From assembly GCA_900149785.2 (NCBI GenBank), contig FSSI02000004.1, forward strand, positions 94,932 to 158,931: DNA of 64,000 nt. The letters run 5' to 3'. Of the stretch, positions 52,263-60,615 are shown piece after piece; the stretch's first letter is position 1, and each line of letters starts with the position of its first letter. This stretch comes from Sodalinema lacuna_A. Its GTDB lineage: Bacteria; Cyanobacteriota; Cyanobacteriia; Cyanobacteriales; Geitlerinemataceae. Under the pieces are notes generated by a model. That model did no database searches. It worked only from the letters and a program-made list of their open reading frames with translations, and was not told where the DNA came from. The position numbers and the translations under genes are program-made.

Positions 52263-53606
52263 TCAATCCAATTGTCCTTGCCAGAGTAGCGTTTGTTGCG
52301 CCTCATAGTCTCCCAACCGACGAGTGATAATTAGTTCCACCTCCACCTGACTGCGCGAGGTCAAATCCCGTGCCTCTAAAGGTAAACGGGACAAATCCAG
52401 CACAAAGCGGTTATAGTCCTGGGAGACCAAATGAGCCGGAAGATCCCCATCATAGCGAGTTTGATAGTCCCGGACATGACGGAACCCGGCCCGAGACTGA
52501 GTTGAGCGAATCTTGACGGCAAATTCAGTCTCCAACACCTGCGATTGTTGAGCAGTATCGACCACCGCCAGGTTAAACTCCCGAGGATTGCGATTGGCAT
52601 CGGCGATCGCCAACTCCGTGGCCTCACTGCGCCGTAAACTATACTCAACCGCATAGGTACTAATCTGTTCTTCCTCCTGCCAAGACCCCTGAATCCAGAG
52701 CTGTTCAGGAAACGTCATCGCCACCGACTCATCATCATTTAGGCTGACGCGAACTTCGAGATCGGCAAAATCCGACAGCCGGCGATCGCTGTTCCAGACC
52801 ACCGCCACCGATCGCTCTAAACGCTCCACAAACTCCTCATACTCATCTGCAATGACCGATCCTGGCCCCAAGAGCGATCGCGCCCCCCGCCGACGAACCC
52901 AGACATGTTTAGACAAATCAACAGGGCGATCGATCAAGGCCGAGATCGGTAATTCCGCCGAGGGCTGTTCCGGCTCCAGAAGGGTCGTTCCCGCCACAAT
53001 CCGCAACTGACCAGGGTCCCCCTCATTTCCCGACCGTCCATTGCCTCCCCGCCGCCCTGAACGACCGCTGGTGCAGTAATAGCGTTCATTATCAACGGTC
53101 CAACGGCGACGACGACAAGAACAACCTCGTCCGCCATAGCCGCCATAGCCACCATAGCCTCCCTCACCGCCGCGAGCATCCACATAAATCTCCCGTAACG
53201 GCTCCAAATCTGAATAATACAGCGTCAGATTTCCCCCATCGCCCCCATCACCGCCATCACCACCGGACCCCCCATCACCGCCATCAGCCCCCCGCAAGTT
53301 ATAGCTGGGGTTACTCGGCTGAGAACAGTGATACGCATCCTCCCCCGCTCGTCCATCCTCCCCATCACGACCTGGGGTTCCCATCAGTTGCAGCGATCGC
53401 CCCCGGCCCTCCACCACCAAGGTTTGATCCAGTCCCGCTTCCCCCGATCGCCCATCACGACCGCGCATCCCATCTCGCCCGGACGTTCCAAACGTCCCAG
53501 CGGCGATCGCCCCGGTGGCCAACATCACCCCCAGCACCATCACCGGCCGCAGCCAAAACCGTCCCCCCAAGGAGTTCTTCAAACCCAACACCATACGACG
53601 ACTCAT
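52263..53606 (-). CDS. Secreted glycine-rich protein with collagen-like and GDGG repeats
   Basis: I do not recognise this 447-residue protein by family. It has a signal-anchor (PVMVLGVMLATGAIAAGTFG), then Gly-x-y stretches (GRDGMRGRDGRSGEAG, GRDGEDGRAGED), then GDGGSGGDGGDGGDGG and GGYGGYGGYGG runs. These are followed by a cysteine-containing basic segment and about 250 residues of ordinary beta-rich protein. The GDGG runs resemble calcium-binding or disordered spacers. It is probably displayed outside the cell. ATG 53606 is chosen, with AGGAG upstream; the longer frame to 53864 runs through heptamer repeats. Confidence 0.7.
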   Translation of the reverse strand: MSRRMVLGLKNSLGGRFWLRPVMVLGVMLATGAIAAGTFGTSGRDGMRGRDGRSGEAGLDQTLVVEGRGRSLQLMGTPGRDGEDGRAGEDAYHCSQPSNPSYNLRGADGGDGGSGGDGGDGGDGGNLTLYYSDLEPLREIYVDARGGEGGYGGYGGYGGRGCSCRRRRWTVDNERYYCTSGRSGRRGGNGRSGNEGDPGQLRIVAGTTLLEPEQPSAELPISALIDRPVDLSKHVWVRRRGARSLLGPGSVIADEYEEFVERLERSVAVVWNSDRRLSDFADLEVRVSLNDDESVAMTFPEQLWIQGSWQEEEQISTYAVEYSLRRSEATELAIADANRNPREFNLAVVDTAQQSQVLETEFAVKIRSTQSRAGFRHVRDYQTRYDGDLPAHLVSQDYNRFVLDLSRLPLEARDLTSRSQVEVELIITRRLGDYEAQQTLLWQGQLD

Positions 53607-53679
53607 CGTTCTAACTCTCCTAACACTCAAACTCAACAGCGATCGCCCCCGATCCATCTGACCCCATTCCCCCCTCCCT

Positions 53680-53775
53680 GTTCCCTTCTTTCCCCCTCTT
53701 GCCTCTTGCCCCTTGCCTCTTGCCTCTTGCCTGTTCCCTGTTCCCTGTTCCCTGTTCCCTGTTCCCTTCTCCCCA
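53680..53775. repeat. Heptamer repeat array between divergent genes
   Basis: CTTGCCT units change into five TGTTCCC units along the plus strand, ending about 43 bp before the papain-like gene. It keeps frames open in both directions. Confidence 0.92.
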
Positions 53776-53817
53776 TAAGGTATTATCAGGACGAAGGACG
53801 AGTAGAGGATCTCGCAG

Positions 53818-54483
53818 ATGGGAATTGGATCAGCCTTTGGCAATGCCTTACGACGCGAAAGCATTTTATCTCGCTATGAACAGCATCGTCCCCAGATGAA
53901 AACCGGCGATGTCATTGGCTTTTCGGGCAATGCCGGGTTTTCCGACGTGATTAAGTGGGGGACCGGTTCGATGTACTCCCATGTCGGGATTGTCCTCACC
54001 GTTAGCATGGGCGGTGGCTTTGGCGATAGTGTCCTCGTCGTTGAATCCACCACCGAAACGAGCCATCAACCCGCCTCCGAAGGGGGCAAAGAACTGATCA
54101 AAGGCGTACAGATGAATTGGCTCTCCAAACGCACCCTCATGTATGATGGCGCTGTTTGGTGGTTCCCCCTCAAAGACCCCTTACCCCCCGAAGGGCGATC
54201 GCGCATGGAAGCCTGGTTGCGAGAAACCCATAGTCAGCGTATCCCCTATGACAGTATCCAAGTGGCCGGGGCTGGGATTAAACTCCTAGAAAAATTAGGA
54301 CTCTCAGGACCCGAAGACCTCTCACGGCTATTTTGTTCAGAACTCGTCACGAAAGCCCTGCGCGTGGCCGGTGTCGTTGACCCAGACATCAACCCTTCTC
54401 GGCAAACCCCCGCCAATGTGGTCAACTTTCCCTGTCTCGACTACCCCGTCTTGCTCAAGGGGGATTCGACCCCCGTCAAGTAG
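53818..54483 (+). CDS. Permuted papain-like cysteine hydrolase (YiiX/NlpC-P60 type)
   Basis: The 221-residue protein fits the circularly permuted NlpC/P60 fold: the histidine-containing half comes first (MKTGDVIGFSGNAGFSDVIK, MYSHVGIVLTV) and the cysteine half comes later (LSRLFCSELVTKALRVAG). His in SHVGIV and Cys in FCSELV would form the catalytic pair. There is no signal peptide, so it is probably intracellular; some relatives cleave lipids or isopeptides. It is divergent from the glycine-rich protein gene across the heptamer array and precedes secA by 138 bp. Confidence 0.8.
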   Translation: MGIGSAFGNALRRESILSRYEQHRPQMKTGDVIGFSGNAGFSDVIKWGTGSMYSHVGIVLTVSMGGGFGDSVLVVESTTETSHQPASEGGKELIKGVQMNWLSKRTLMYDGAVWWFPLKDPLPPEGRSRMEAWLRETHSQRIPYDSIQVAGAGIKLLEKLGLSGPEDLSRLFCSELVTKALRVAGVVDPDINPSRQTPANVVNFPCLDYPVLLKGDSTPVK

Positions 54484-54621
54484 CCGAGTTGCAGTGGTAG
54501 GATTAACATAAAGACACTGATTTCAATCCATTTTCGTGAATGCGATGCCGACGCTTTGGCCCCCAAGCGCCCCCAAGCGTGCGATCGCCAACTCTTGTTA
54601 TAGACCCTTCCCGCTCCTCCT

Positions 54622-57435
54622 ATGCTTAAACGACTGTTCGGCGACCCCAATACCCGGAAACTCAAGAAAATTGAGCCACTCGTGGCTGACGTTAAAGTTC
54701 TTGAGCCAGATATCCAACCCCTAACGGACGAAGCGTTGGTGGCCAAGACGGCTGAGTTTCGGGAACAGTTGTCTAAGGCGCGATCGCGAGAAGAAGAAGA
54801 CGAAATCCTCGATGAGATCCTCCCCGAAGCCTTCGCCGTGGTGCGCGAAGCCTCCCGCCGCGTCCTAGGAATGCGCCACTTCGACGTACAAATCCTCGGC
54901 GGAATCGTCCTCCACAGCGGCGAAATTGCCGAAATGAAGACCGGAGAAGGGAAAACCCTCGTCTCCACCCTTCCCGCCTATCTCAACGCCCTCAGCGGCA
55001 AAGGAGTCCACGTCGTCACCGTCAACGACTACCTGGCCCGCCGGGATGCCGAGTGGATGGGACAAGTTCACCGCTTCCTGGGCCTGTCTGTCGGCCTGAT
55101 TCAACAGGGAATGACCCCCGACGAACGGCGCAAAAACTACAACTGCGACATCACCTATTGCACCAACTCCGAATTAGGCTTCGACTATCTACGAGACAAC
55201 ATGGCCACCTCCATCGAGGAAGTGGTACAACGGCCCTTCAACTACTGCGTCATTGATGAAGTCGACTCGGTTCTGATCGACGAAGCCCGCACGCCGCTGA
55301 TCATCTCGGGTCAAGTCGAACGCCCCAGCGAGAAATACCGCCGCGCCGCTGAAGTGGCGGCCCAGTTAGTGGCGGGAACGGAAGACGACCCCCAAGATTA
55401 CGAAATCGACGAGAAAGCCCGCAATGTCTTACTCTCAGATGAAGGGTTCGCTCGGGCTGAACAACTCCTGGGAATGACGGATTTATACGATCCCGACGAT
55501 CCCTGGGCGCATTATGTCTTCAACGCCGTCAAAGCCAAAGAACTCTTTGTCAAAGATGTCAACTACATTATCCGCGATGACGATGTCGTCATCGTTGATG
55601 AGTTTACCGGCCGGGTGATGCCAGGCCGACGCTGGAGTGATGGACTCCACCAAGCGATCGAAGCTAAGGAACATCTGGAGATTCAGCCGGAAACCCAAAC
55701 CCTGGCCACGATTACCTATCAAAACTTCTTCCTGCTCTATCCCAAGTTAGCGGGGATGACGGGAACGGCAAAAACCGAAGAGTCGGAATTTGAGAAAATC
55801 TATAAACTGCGGGTGACGGTGGTTCCCACCAACCGTCCCTTGTTGCGGAAGGATTTGCCCGATGTCGTCTATAAAACCGAGGTGGCCAAATGGAAAGCAG
55901 TCGCCGAAGAATGCGCCGAGAAACATGAAGCCGGCCGCCCCGTATTAGTGGGAACCACCAGCGTGGAGAAATCAGAAGTCCTCTCGCAACTGCTGAGTCA
56001 GTTAAAGGTTCCCCACAACCTCCTCAACGCCAAACCCGAGAATGTGGAACGGGAGTCGGAAATTGTCGCCCAGGCGGGACGAGGCGGAACCGTCACCATC
56101 GCCACCAACATGGCGGGACGGGGAACGGATATTATCCTCGGCGGGAACGCCGATTATATGGCCCGGCTGAAGCTACGGGAGTATTTTATGCCCCGTTTAG
56201 TTAAACCCGAGGATGAAGCGAGTTTTGCGAAACCGAAAGCGGTAGCCAGTCGCAGTCGCAGCAAAGGGAAAGGCTTTGATACGGTGTCGAAACCCAAAAC
56301 CTGGAAAGCCTCACCGCAAATTTTCCCGGTGGAGTTGACGCCGGAGTTGGAACAACAACTCAAGTCGATGGTAGATACGGCGGTGAAGGAGTATGGTGAG
56401 CGCAGTTTACCGGAGTTAGAGGCTGAAGAACGCATCGCCATCGCCGCTGAGAAGGCCCCCACCGAGGATAACGTGGTGGCTCAGCTGCGCGAGGTGTATC
56501 AGGAGTTGTTGAAGCATTATGAGGGTTACACCGACAAGGAACATGATTTGGTGATTGAACGGGGTGGCTTGCATGTCATCGGTACGGAACGCCACGAGTC
56601 TCGCCGGGTGGATAACCAGTTGCGAGGACGAGCGGGCCGTCAGGGTGACCCCGGTTCGACGCGCTTTTTCTTGAGTTTAGAGGATAATTTATTACGGATT
56701 TTCGGCGGCGATCGCGTCGCGGGCCTCATGAATGCCTTTCGGGTTGAGGAGGATATGCCCATTGAGTCCGGGATGTTGACGCGATCGCTCGAAGGGGCGC
56801 AACGTAAGGTCGAAACCTACTATTACGACATCCGTAAACAGGTGTTTGAGTACGACGAAGTGATGAACAATCAACGTCGGGCAATTTACGCTGAACGCCG
56901 TCGCGTCTTGGAGGGACAAAACCTCAAACAGCGAGTGATTGAGTATGCGGAAATGACGATGGATGACATCGTCGATGCCTACATTAACCCGGAACTGCCC
57001 TCGGAGGAATGGAACCTCGATAAACTCGTGGACAAAGTGAAACAGTTTGTCTATCTCTTGGAGGAGTTACAGCCGAGTCAACTCGAAGATATGGCCGTTG
57101 AGGAGATTAAAACCTTCCTCCATGAACAGGTTCATATTGCCTACGACATGAAGGAGTCCCAAGTTGATAAAATTCAACCGGGGTTGATGCGTCAGGCGGA
57201 ACGGTTCTTCATTCTGCAACGGATTGACACCCTCTGGCGGGAACATTTGCAACAAATGGATGCTTTGCGTGAGTCGGTGAGTCTACGCGGTTATGGCCAG
57301 AAAGATCCCCTGATTGAGTATAAGAGTGAGGGCTATGAACTGTTCTTAGAGATGATGATTGATATCCGCCGCGATGTGGTCTTCTCCCTCTTCCAGTTCC
57401 AACCTCAGGTCCAACAAACCACGGTGAAGAGTTAA
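54622..57435 (+). CDS. secA: Preprotein translocase ATPase SecA
   Basis: The 937-residue protein has the SecA motor landmarks: Walker A MKTGEGKT, the DEVDSVLIDEARTPLIISG motif, VGTTSVEKSEVLSQLL, NMAGRGTDIILGG and GRAGRQGDPGSTRFFLSLED. The insertion before the helical scaffold (SRSRSKGKGF, TPELEQQLKSMV) is found in cyanobacterial SecA. The zinc-binding C-terminal linker is absent, as is common in this phylum. It drives Sec-dependent export across plasma and thylakoid membranes. A repeat-rich spacer follows. Confidence 0.98.
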   Translation: MLKRLFGDPNTRKLKKIEPLVADVKVLEPDIQPLTDEALVAKTAEFREQLSKARSREEEDEILDEILPEAFAVVREASRRVLGMRHFDVQILGGIVLHSGEIAEMKTGEGKTLVSTLPAYLNALSGKGVHVVTVNDYLARRDAEWMGQVHRFLGLSVGLIQQGMTPDERRKNYNCDITYCTNSELGFDYLRDNMATSIEEVVQRPFNYCVIDEVDSVLIDEARTPLIISGQVERPSEKYRRAAEVAAQLVAGTEDDPQDYEIDEKARNVLLSDEGFARAEQLLGMTDLYDPDDPWAHYVFNAVKAKELFVKDVNYIIRDDDVVIVDEFTGRVMPGRRWSDGLHQAIEAKEHLEIQPETQTLATITYQNFFLLYPKLAGMTGTAKTEESEFEKIYKLRVTVVPTNRPLLRKDLPDVVYKTEVAKWKAVAEECAEKHEAGRPVLVGTTSVEKSEVLSQLLSQLKVPHNLLNAKPENVERESEIVAQAGRGGTVTIATNMAGRGTDIILGGNADYMARLKLREYFMPRLVKPEDEASFAKPKAVASRSRSKGKGFDTVSKPKTWKASPQIFPVELTPELEQQLKSMVDTAVKEYGERSLPELEAEERIAIAAEKAPTEDNVVAQLREVYQELLKHYEGYTDKEHDLVIERGGLHVIGTERHESRRVDNQLRGRAGRQGDPGSTRFFLSLEDNLLRIFGGDRVAGLMNAFRVEEDMPIESGMLTRSLEGAQRKVETYYYDIRKQVFEYDEVMNNQRRAIYAERRRVLEGQNLKQRVIEYAEMTMDDIVDAYINPELPSEEWNLDKLVDKVKQFVYLLEELQPSQLEDMAVEEIKTFLHEQVHIAYDMKESQVDKIQPGLMRQAERFFILQRIDTLWREHLQQMDALRESVSLRGYGQKDPLIEYKSEGYELFLEMMIDIRRDVVFSLFQFQPQVQQTTVKS

Positions 57436-57441
57436 ACAATC

Positions 57442-57597
57442 GGATCTTCAGGAGATCGGGTGGAATTTGTGGCCTGGAGACAAAATTGTAGGGGCGACAA
57501 CCTGGAGACAAAATTGTAGGGGCGANCCTGGAGACAAAATTGTAGGGGCGACAACCTGGAGACAAAATTGTAGGGGCGAAAAATTTTTCGCCCCTAC
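57442..57597. repeat. MITE remnant expanded into 28-bp tandem repeats, with assembly joint
   Basis: A diverged left end (GGATCTTCAGG...GGGTGGAATTT, 57442-57467) resembles the MITE at 40305. It leads into four copies of a 28-bp unit containing CAAAATTGTAGGGGCGA (from 57473). The second copy breaks at a single N (57526). The last copy ends in the same 28-bp palindrome (57570-57597) seen at 40352. A right inverted repeat is missing. The true copy number is uncertain. Confidence 0.8.
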
Positions 57598-57606
57598 TTT
57601 TGGGTT

Positions 57607-58017
57607 TTAGCTGTTAGATAACCCCGAATACAGCGTTAAGCCAACTCCAACCAAGGAACCAATCAACAACGCCATCGTCACTAACGAACTCATCCCAAAT
57701 CCAGCGGCTCGTTTTTCCGGGGCTTGATAGTACCCCCAGGCGAAGAGAATACGACCAATCACCCAAACCGCACCTAAACCCGCACCCCAAACTTGACTCA
57801 CGAAGATGGAAAACAGCCACAAGGCGGGGATGAATAAAACAATCTGTTCAACGGTGTTTTGCTGAACGCGAAACACTCGCTCAAAATCAGGGTTTCCTGA
57901 TGTCGCGGGGGGAGACACTTGATATTTGAATCTGGCTCGCCCGACGTTAATGGTGACCACAAAATAGAGAAGTAGGGCGGCGACGGTGACGAGGGCTGTC
58001 CAAGGATAGGCTGACAT
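57607..58017 (-). CDS. MAPEG family membrane protein
   Basis: The 136-residue protein has four hydrophobic segments and the family motif FERVFRVQQNTVEQIVLFIP on the first loop, with a later GRILFAWGYYQAPEKRAAGF. MAPEG enzymes conjugate glutathione or act on lipid peroxides in membranes; the substrate here is unknown. It converges on secA across a repeat cluster and is separated from trpE by 167 bp that contain a solitary MITE end. Confidence 0.88.
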   Translation of the reverse strand: MSAYPWTALVTVAALLLYFVVTINVGRARFKYQVSPPATSGNPDFERVFRVQQNTVEQIVLFIPALWLFSIFVSQVWGAGLGAVWVIGRILFAWGYYQAPEKRAAGFGMSSLVTMALLIGSLVGVGLTLYSGLSNS

Positions 58018-58106
58018 AGGGCTAGGGGTAATTTAACAACAAATGATCTAAAAATCGGTATTGCAATCGCTAATCCAAAATTGGTAATTAACGGGTTCTG
58101 GAACTT

Positions 58107-58129
58107 GGGTCTTCAGGTTTTAGGGTGAT
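58107..58129. repeat. Solitary MITE terminal repeat
   Basis: GGGTCTTCAGGTTTTAGGGT (58107-58126) plus GAT matches the inverse of the right end of the MITE at 40435 with two mismatches. No second end lies at a suitable distance, so it is a relic. Confidence 0.6.
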
Positions 58130-58184
58130 TAAAAACAATCGACGGTAGATTAAACTCCTTGCCGTAAGGGCTAATAACCTATAT

Positions 58185-59717
58185 CTATTGACCCATTAAA
58201 GCGCGAATAGCCACTAATAAGCCTCGGGCTTTATTGAGGGTTTCTTGATACTCTTTGTCCGGGTCAGAATCAGCCACTAAGCCAGCCCCCGCTTGAACAG
58301 AGACCGTATTTTGACCCGACTCATCGGCTTGCACGATCGCCGTGCGAATGGCGATCGCCGTATTCAACTGTCCCTCAAAATCATAATAGCCATAAACCCC
58401 CGAATAGGGACCCCGGCGACTCGGTTCTAACTCGGCGATAATCTCCATGGCCCGAATCTTGGGCGCACCACTGACGGTTCCGGCCGGAAAACAGGCTTTC
58501 AGCAGATCCCACGCCGACTTGGAGGGAGCCAGTTTCCCCACCACATTACTAACAATGTGCATCACGTGGGAATAGCGTTCCACCACCATCAACTCATCGA
58601 CAGTGACCGTTCCCTGTTCACAGACGCGGCCTAAATCATTGCGGCCCAAATCCACTAACATCACGTGTTCCGCCACTTCCTTGGGATCGGCCAACAAATC
58701 CGCCGCCAGTTCAGCATCCTCCTGGGCCGTTTTCCCGCGCGGACGAGTTCCGGCGATGGGCCGTACCGTGGCCAGCCGGGTTCCATCGTCGAGGCGATCG
58801 GCTTTCACCATCACTTCCGGACTCGACCCGATCGCCTGCCAAGACTTAAAGTTGAAATAAGCCATATAAGGAGAGGGATTGATCAGACGAATCGAGCGAT
58901 AGAGGGAAAAGGGATCTCCCGCAAACGCCGCCGATAACCGCTGCGAAATCACCACCTGGAAAATATCCCCAGCTTTGATATAGTCTTTGGCCTTGCGGAC
59001 ACTCTCGCAGAATTGCTCCCGTGTGGTGTTGCTCGATGTCGCGAGGGGTTGATCCTCATTCAGATGAGGCGGAGTCCATTCGAGCATCGTATCTTCGCTG
59101 CTGAGGGGATGTTGTAGCTTATCGACGAGCTGCGAGACGCGATCGCAGGCCTGACGGTAAGCCGCCTCAACCGTCACCTCGGGATCTCGTAAATCCGCAT
59201 AGGCGATCGCCCAAATCTTCCGTTTCACCTGATCAAACACCAGCAGATTATCCACCTGCATCCAAACTCCATCCGGTAAATCCCCCTCCTGAGCGGGATG
59301 CACCGAGACGCGCGGTTCAATCCAATGAATCAACTCATACCCCCAAAAGCCAAACAAGCCACCAATCCCCGAAGGAAGTTCCGGTAACTGCACTGGCTGA
59401 TAGGGTTTCAGACAGTCTTCGACAATTTTAAATGGGTCGCCACCGAAGCGATCGACTCGGCCATCGCGATGAGTTTGTAGCGTTTCCTCACCCCGAGATT
59501 CGAGGACCCAAAGGGGATTACATCCCAAAAAACTATAGCGTCCAATGCGCTCTCCCCCGTCAACGGACTCTAGTAGAAAACTATAGGGTTGACCTGCACA
59601 GACCTTATACCAGGCTGACACTGGGGTATCCAAGTCCGCCACCCACTCCTGATAGACTGGGACAAAATTACCGGTTTGCGCCAGTTGACGAAATTGCTCT
59701 AAATCCGGAAAGATCAC
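58185..59717 (-). CDS. trpE: Anthranilate synthase component I
   Basis: The 510-residue chorismate-binding enzyme converts chorismate to anthranilate with ammonia from TrpG. It has the feedback-site motif LLESVDGGERIGRYSFLG, followed by the catalytic domain: IAGTRPRGKTAQEDAELAAD, HVMLVDLGRNDLGRVCEQGT, SGAPKIRAMEIIAELEP and GGxVxxG-type AGAGLVADSDPDKEYQE. TrpG is not fused, so it is encoded elsewhere. No leader peptide or attenuator is visible upstream; instead six 14-bp repeats lie 22 bp before the ATG. Confidence 0.95.
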   Translation of the reverse strand: MIFPDLEQFRQLAQTGNFVPVYQEWVADLDTPVSAWYKVCAGQPYSFLLESVDGGERIGRYSFLGCNPLWVLESRGEETLQTHRDGRVDRFGGDPFKIVEDCLKPYQPVQLPELPSGIGGLFGFWGYELIHWIEPRVSVHPAQEGDLPDGVWMQVDNLLVFDQVKRKIWAIAYADLRDPEVTVEAAYRQACDRVSQLVDKLQHPLSSEDTMLEWTPPHLNEDQPLATSSNTTREQFCESVRKAKDYIKAGDIFQVVISQRLSAAFAGDPFSLYRSIRLINPSPYMAYFNFKSWQAIGSSPEVMVKADRLDDGTRLATVRPIAGTRPRGKTAQEDAELAADLLADPKEVAEHVMLVDLGRNDLGRVCEQGTVTVDELMVVERYSHVMHIVSNVVGKLAPSKSAWDLLKACFPAGTVSGAPKIRAMEIIAELEPSRRGPYSGVYGYYDFEGQLNTAIAIRTAIVQADESGQNTVSVQAGAGLVADSDPDKEYQETLNKARGLLVAIRALMGQ

Positions 59718-59739
59718 AGGTCTGATGATGAAGAATTAC

Positions 59740-59823
59740 ACAGTGGGACTCGGACAGTGGGACTCGGACAGTGGGACTCGGACAGTGGGACTCGGACAGT
59801 GGGACTCGAACAGTGGGACTCGG
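59740..59823. repeat. Six 14-bp tandem repeats between psaD and trpE
   Basis: ACAGTGGGACTCGG is repeated six times in a row, with one G-to-A change in the fifth copy. On the minus strand it reads CCGAGTCCCACTGT. The rest of 59718-59973 holds two copies of GGGAAGACAACTT (about 59922-59948) and no gene. Confidence 0.95.
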
Positions 59824-59973
59824 ACAACTTAGGGATCTTACCGCAGTTGTTCCTTAACAGCGACAGCCGCTCCCCAGCAAAGAGAAAGAGAATGCAGATG
59901 CTAACACATTCTACATTCTCTGGGAAGACAACTTTGGGAAGACAACTTAATGTCCGTGACAAGCGGAACCGAT

Positions 59974-60402
59974 TTAAGCGGTGTAGGGTTGTTTGCCGCT
60001 GAACTTGAGTTTAGCGGGTTCGGGGTTTTTGCCGATGCTGCGATCGATGATGTTGACCAAAGGACGACCTTCGTTCACTTTCTCGGGGAACACACCATCT
60101 TTGGGATGGAGATATTCCATTTCACCGTTGGGGAAAATCCGATAGATTTTAAAATCTTCGAGTTTCGGCTTGAACTTCGTCCGCAGTTGGGTTCCGAGGG
60201 CCAAACACTGTTCCTTGCGAGCCAAGTACAGCAGGTTTTCGCCTTCGTGCATGATCGCCGCACCGCCGGTGGGCATCTCAAACACTTGCTGCTTGGAGCT
60301 AGTCCAGGTGATGGCATACTTTTCTTCACGTTCGGCTGCCGAAAGCAAACCACCGGTGCTACCACCGAAAATCGGAGTTTTTCCAGTCAGTTCTTCTGCC
60401 AT
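59974..60402 (-). CDS. psaD: Photosystem I subunit II
   Basis: The 142-residue stromal subunit is complete: TPIFGGSTGGLLSAAEREEK at the start, then YAITWTSSKQQVFEMPTGGA, RKEQCLALGTQLRTKFKP, and YLHPKDGVFPEKVNEGR near the end. PsaD docks ferredoxin on photosystem I. ATG 60402 starts the conserved sequence (AEELTGKTP); the frame remains open further upstream but is not conserved. An HLR1-like site lies about 70 bp upstream. It is monocistronic between a repeat-rich spacer and a sensor kinase gene. Confidence 0.98.
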   Translation of the reverse strand: MAEELTGKTPIFGGSTGGLLSAAEREEKYAITWTSSKQQVFEMPTGGAAIMHEGENLLYLARKEQCLALGTQLRTKFKPKLEDFKIYRIFPNGEMEYLHPKDGVFPEKVNEGRPLVNIIDRSIGKNPEPAKLKFSGKQPYTA

Positions 60403-60472
60403 AAGTTTAAATTGAACGAGATTAAAGAGCTTGATGGGCATCCTATCATTGCTGCGGGGAAAGGTGAGCCAT

Positions 60473-60490
60473 CTCGTCAACAAATGTAAC
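60473..60490 (-). promoter_or_regulatory. HLR1-like element upstream of psaD
   Basis: On the minus strand GTTACATT-TG-TTGACGAG resembles the HLR1 site (two TTACA-type octamers separated by two bases) bound by RpaB at photosystem I promoters. The first octamer is a perfect match, the second matches five of eight. A TGATAG -10-like sequence lies about 26 bp downstream. Confidence 0.4.
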
Positions 60491-60497
60491 AGTTTGT

Positions 60498-60615
60498 TAG
60501 GGAACAGGGAACACCGGAACACCGGAACAGGGAACAGAGCGCCCTCAAGGTACTCTCCTTGCCTCTTGCCCCTTGCCTCTTGCCTCTTGCCTCTTGCCCC
60601 TTGCCTCTTGCCTTC
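60498..60615. repeat. Mixed heptamer repeat array
   Basis: GGGAACA and CCGGAAC units are followed by CTTGCCT units on the plus strand, filling the spacer between psaD and the sensor kinase stop. The part nearest psaD reads TGTTCCC on its sense strand. Confidence 0.9.

Noticed and set aside
57209..57565. Frame containing repeated PGCRPYNFVSR-like units on the minus strand
   Set aside because: It is the translation of the 28-bp tandem repeat and of antisense secA, interrupted by N.
59740..59823. CRISPR-like array before trpE
   Set aside because: The 14-bp units are directly adjacent without spacers, so this is a simple tandem repeat.
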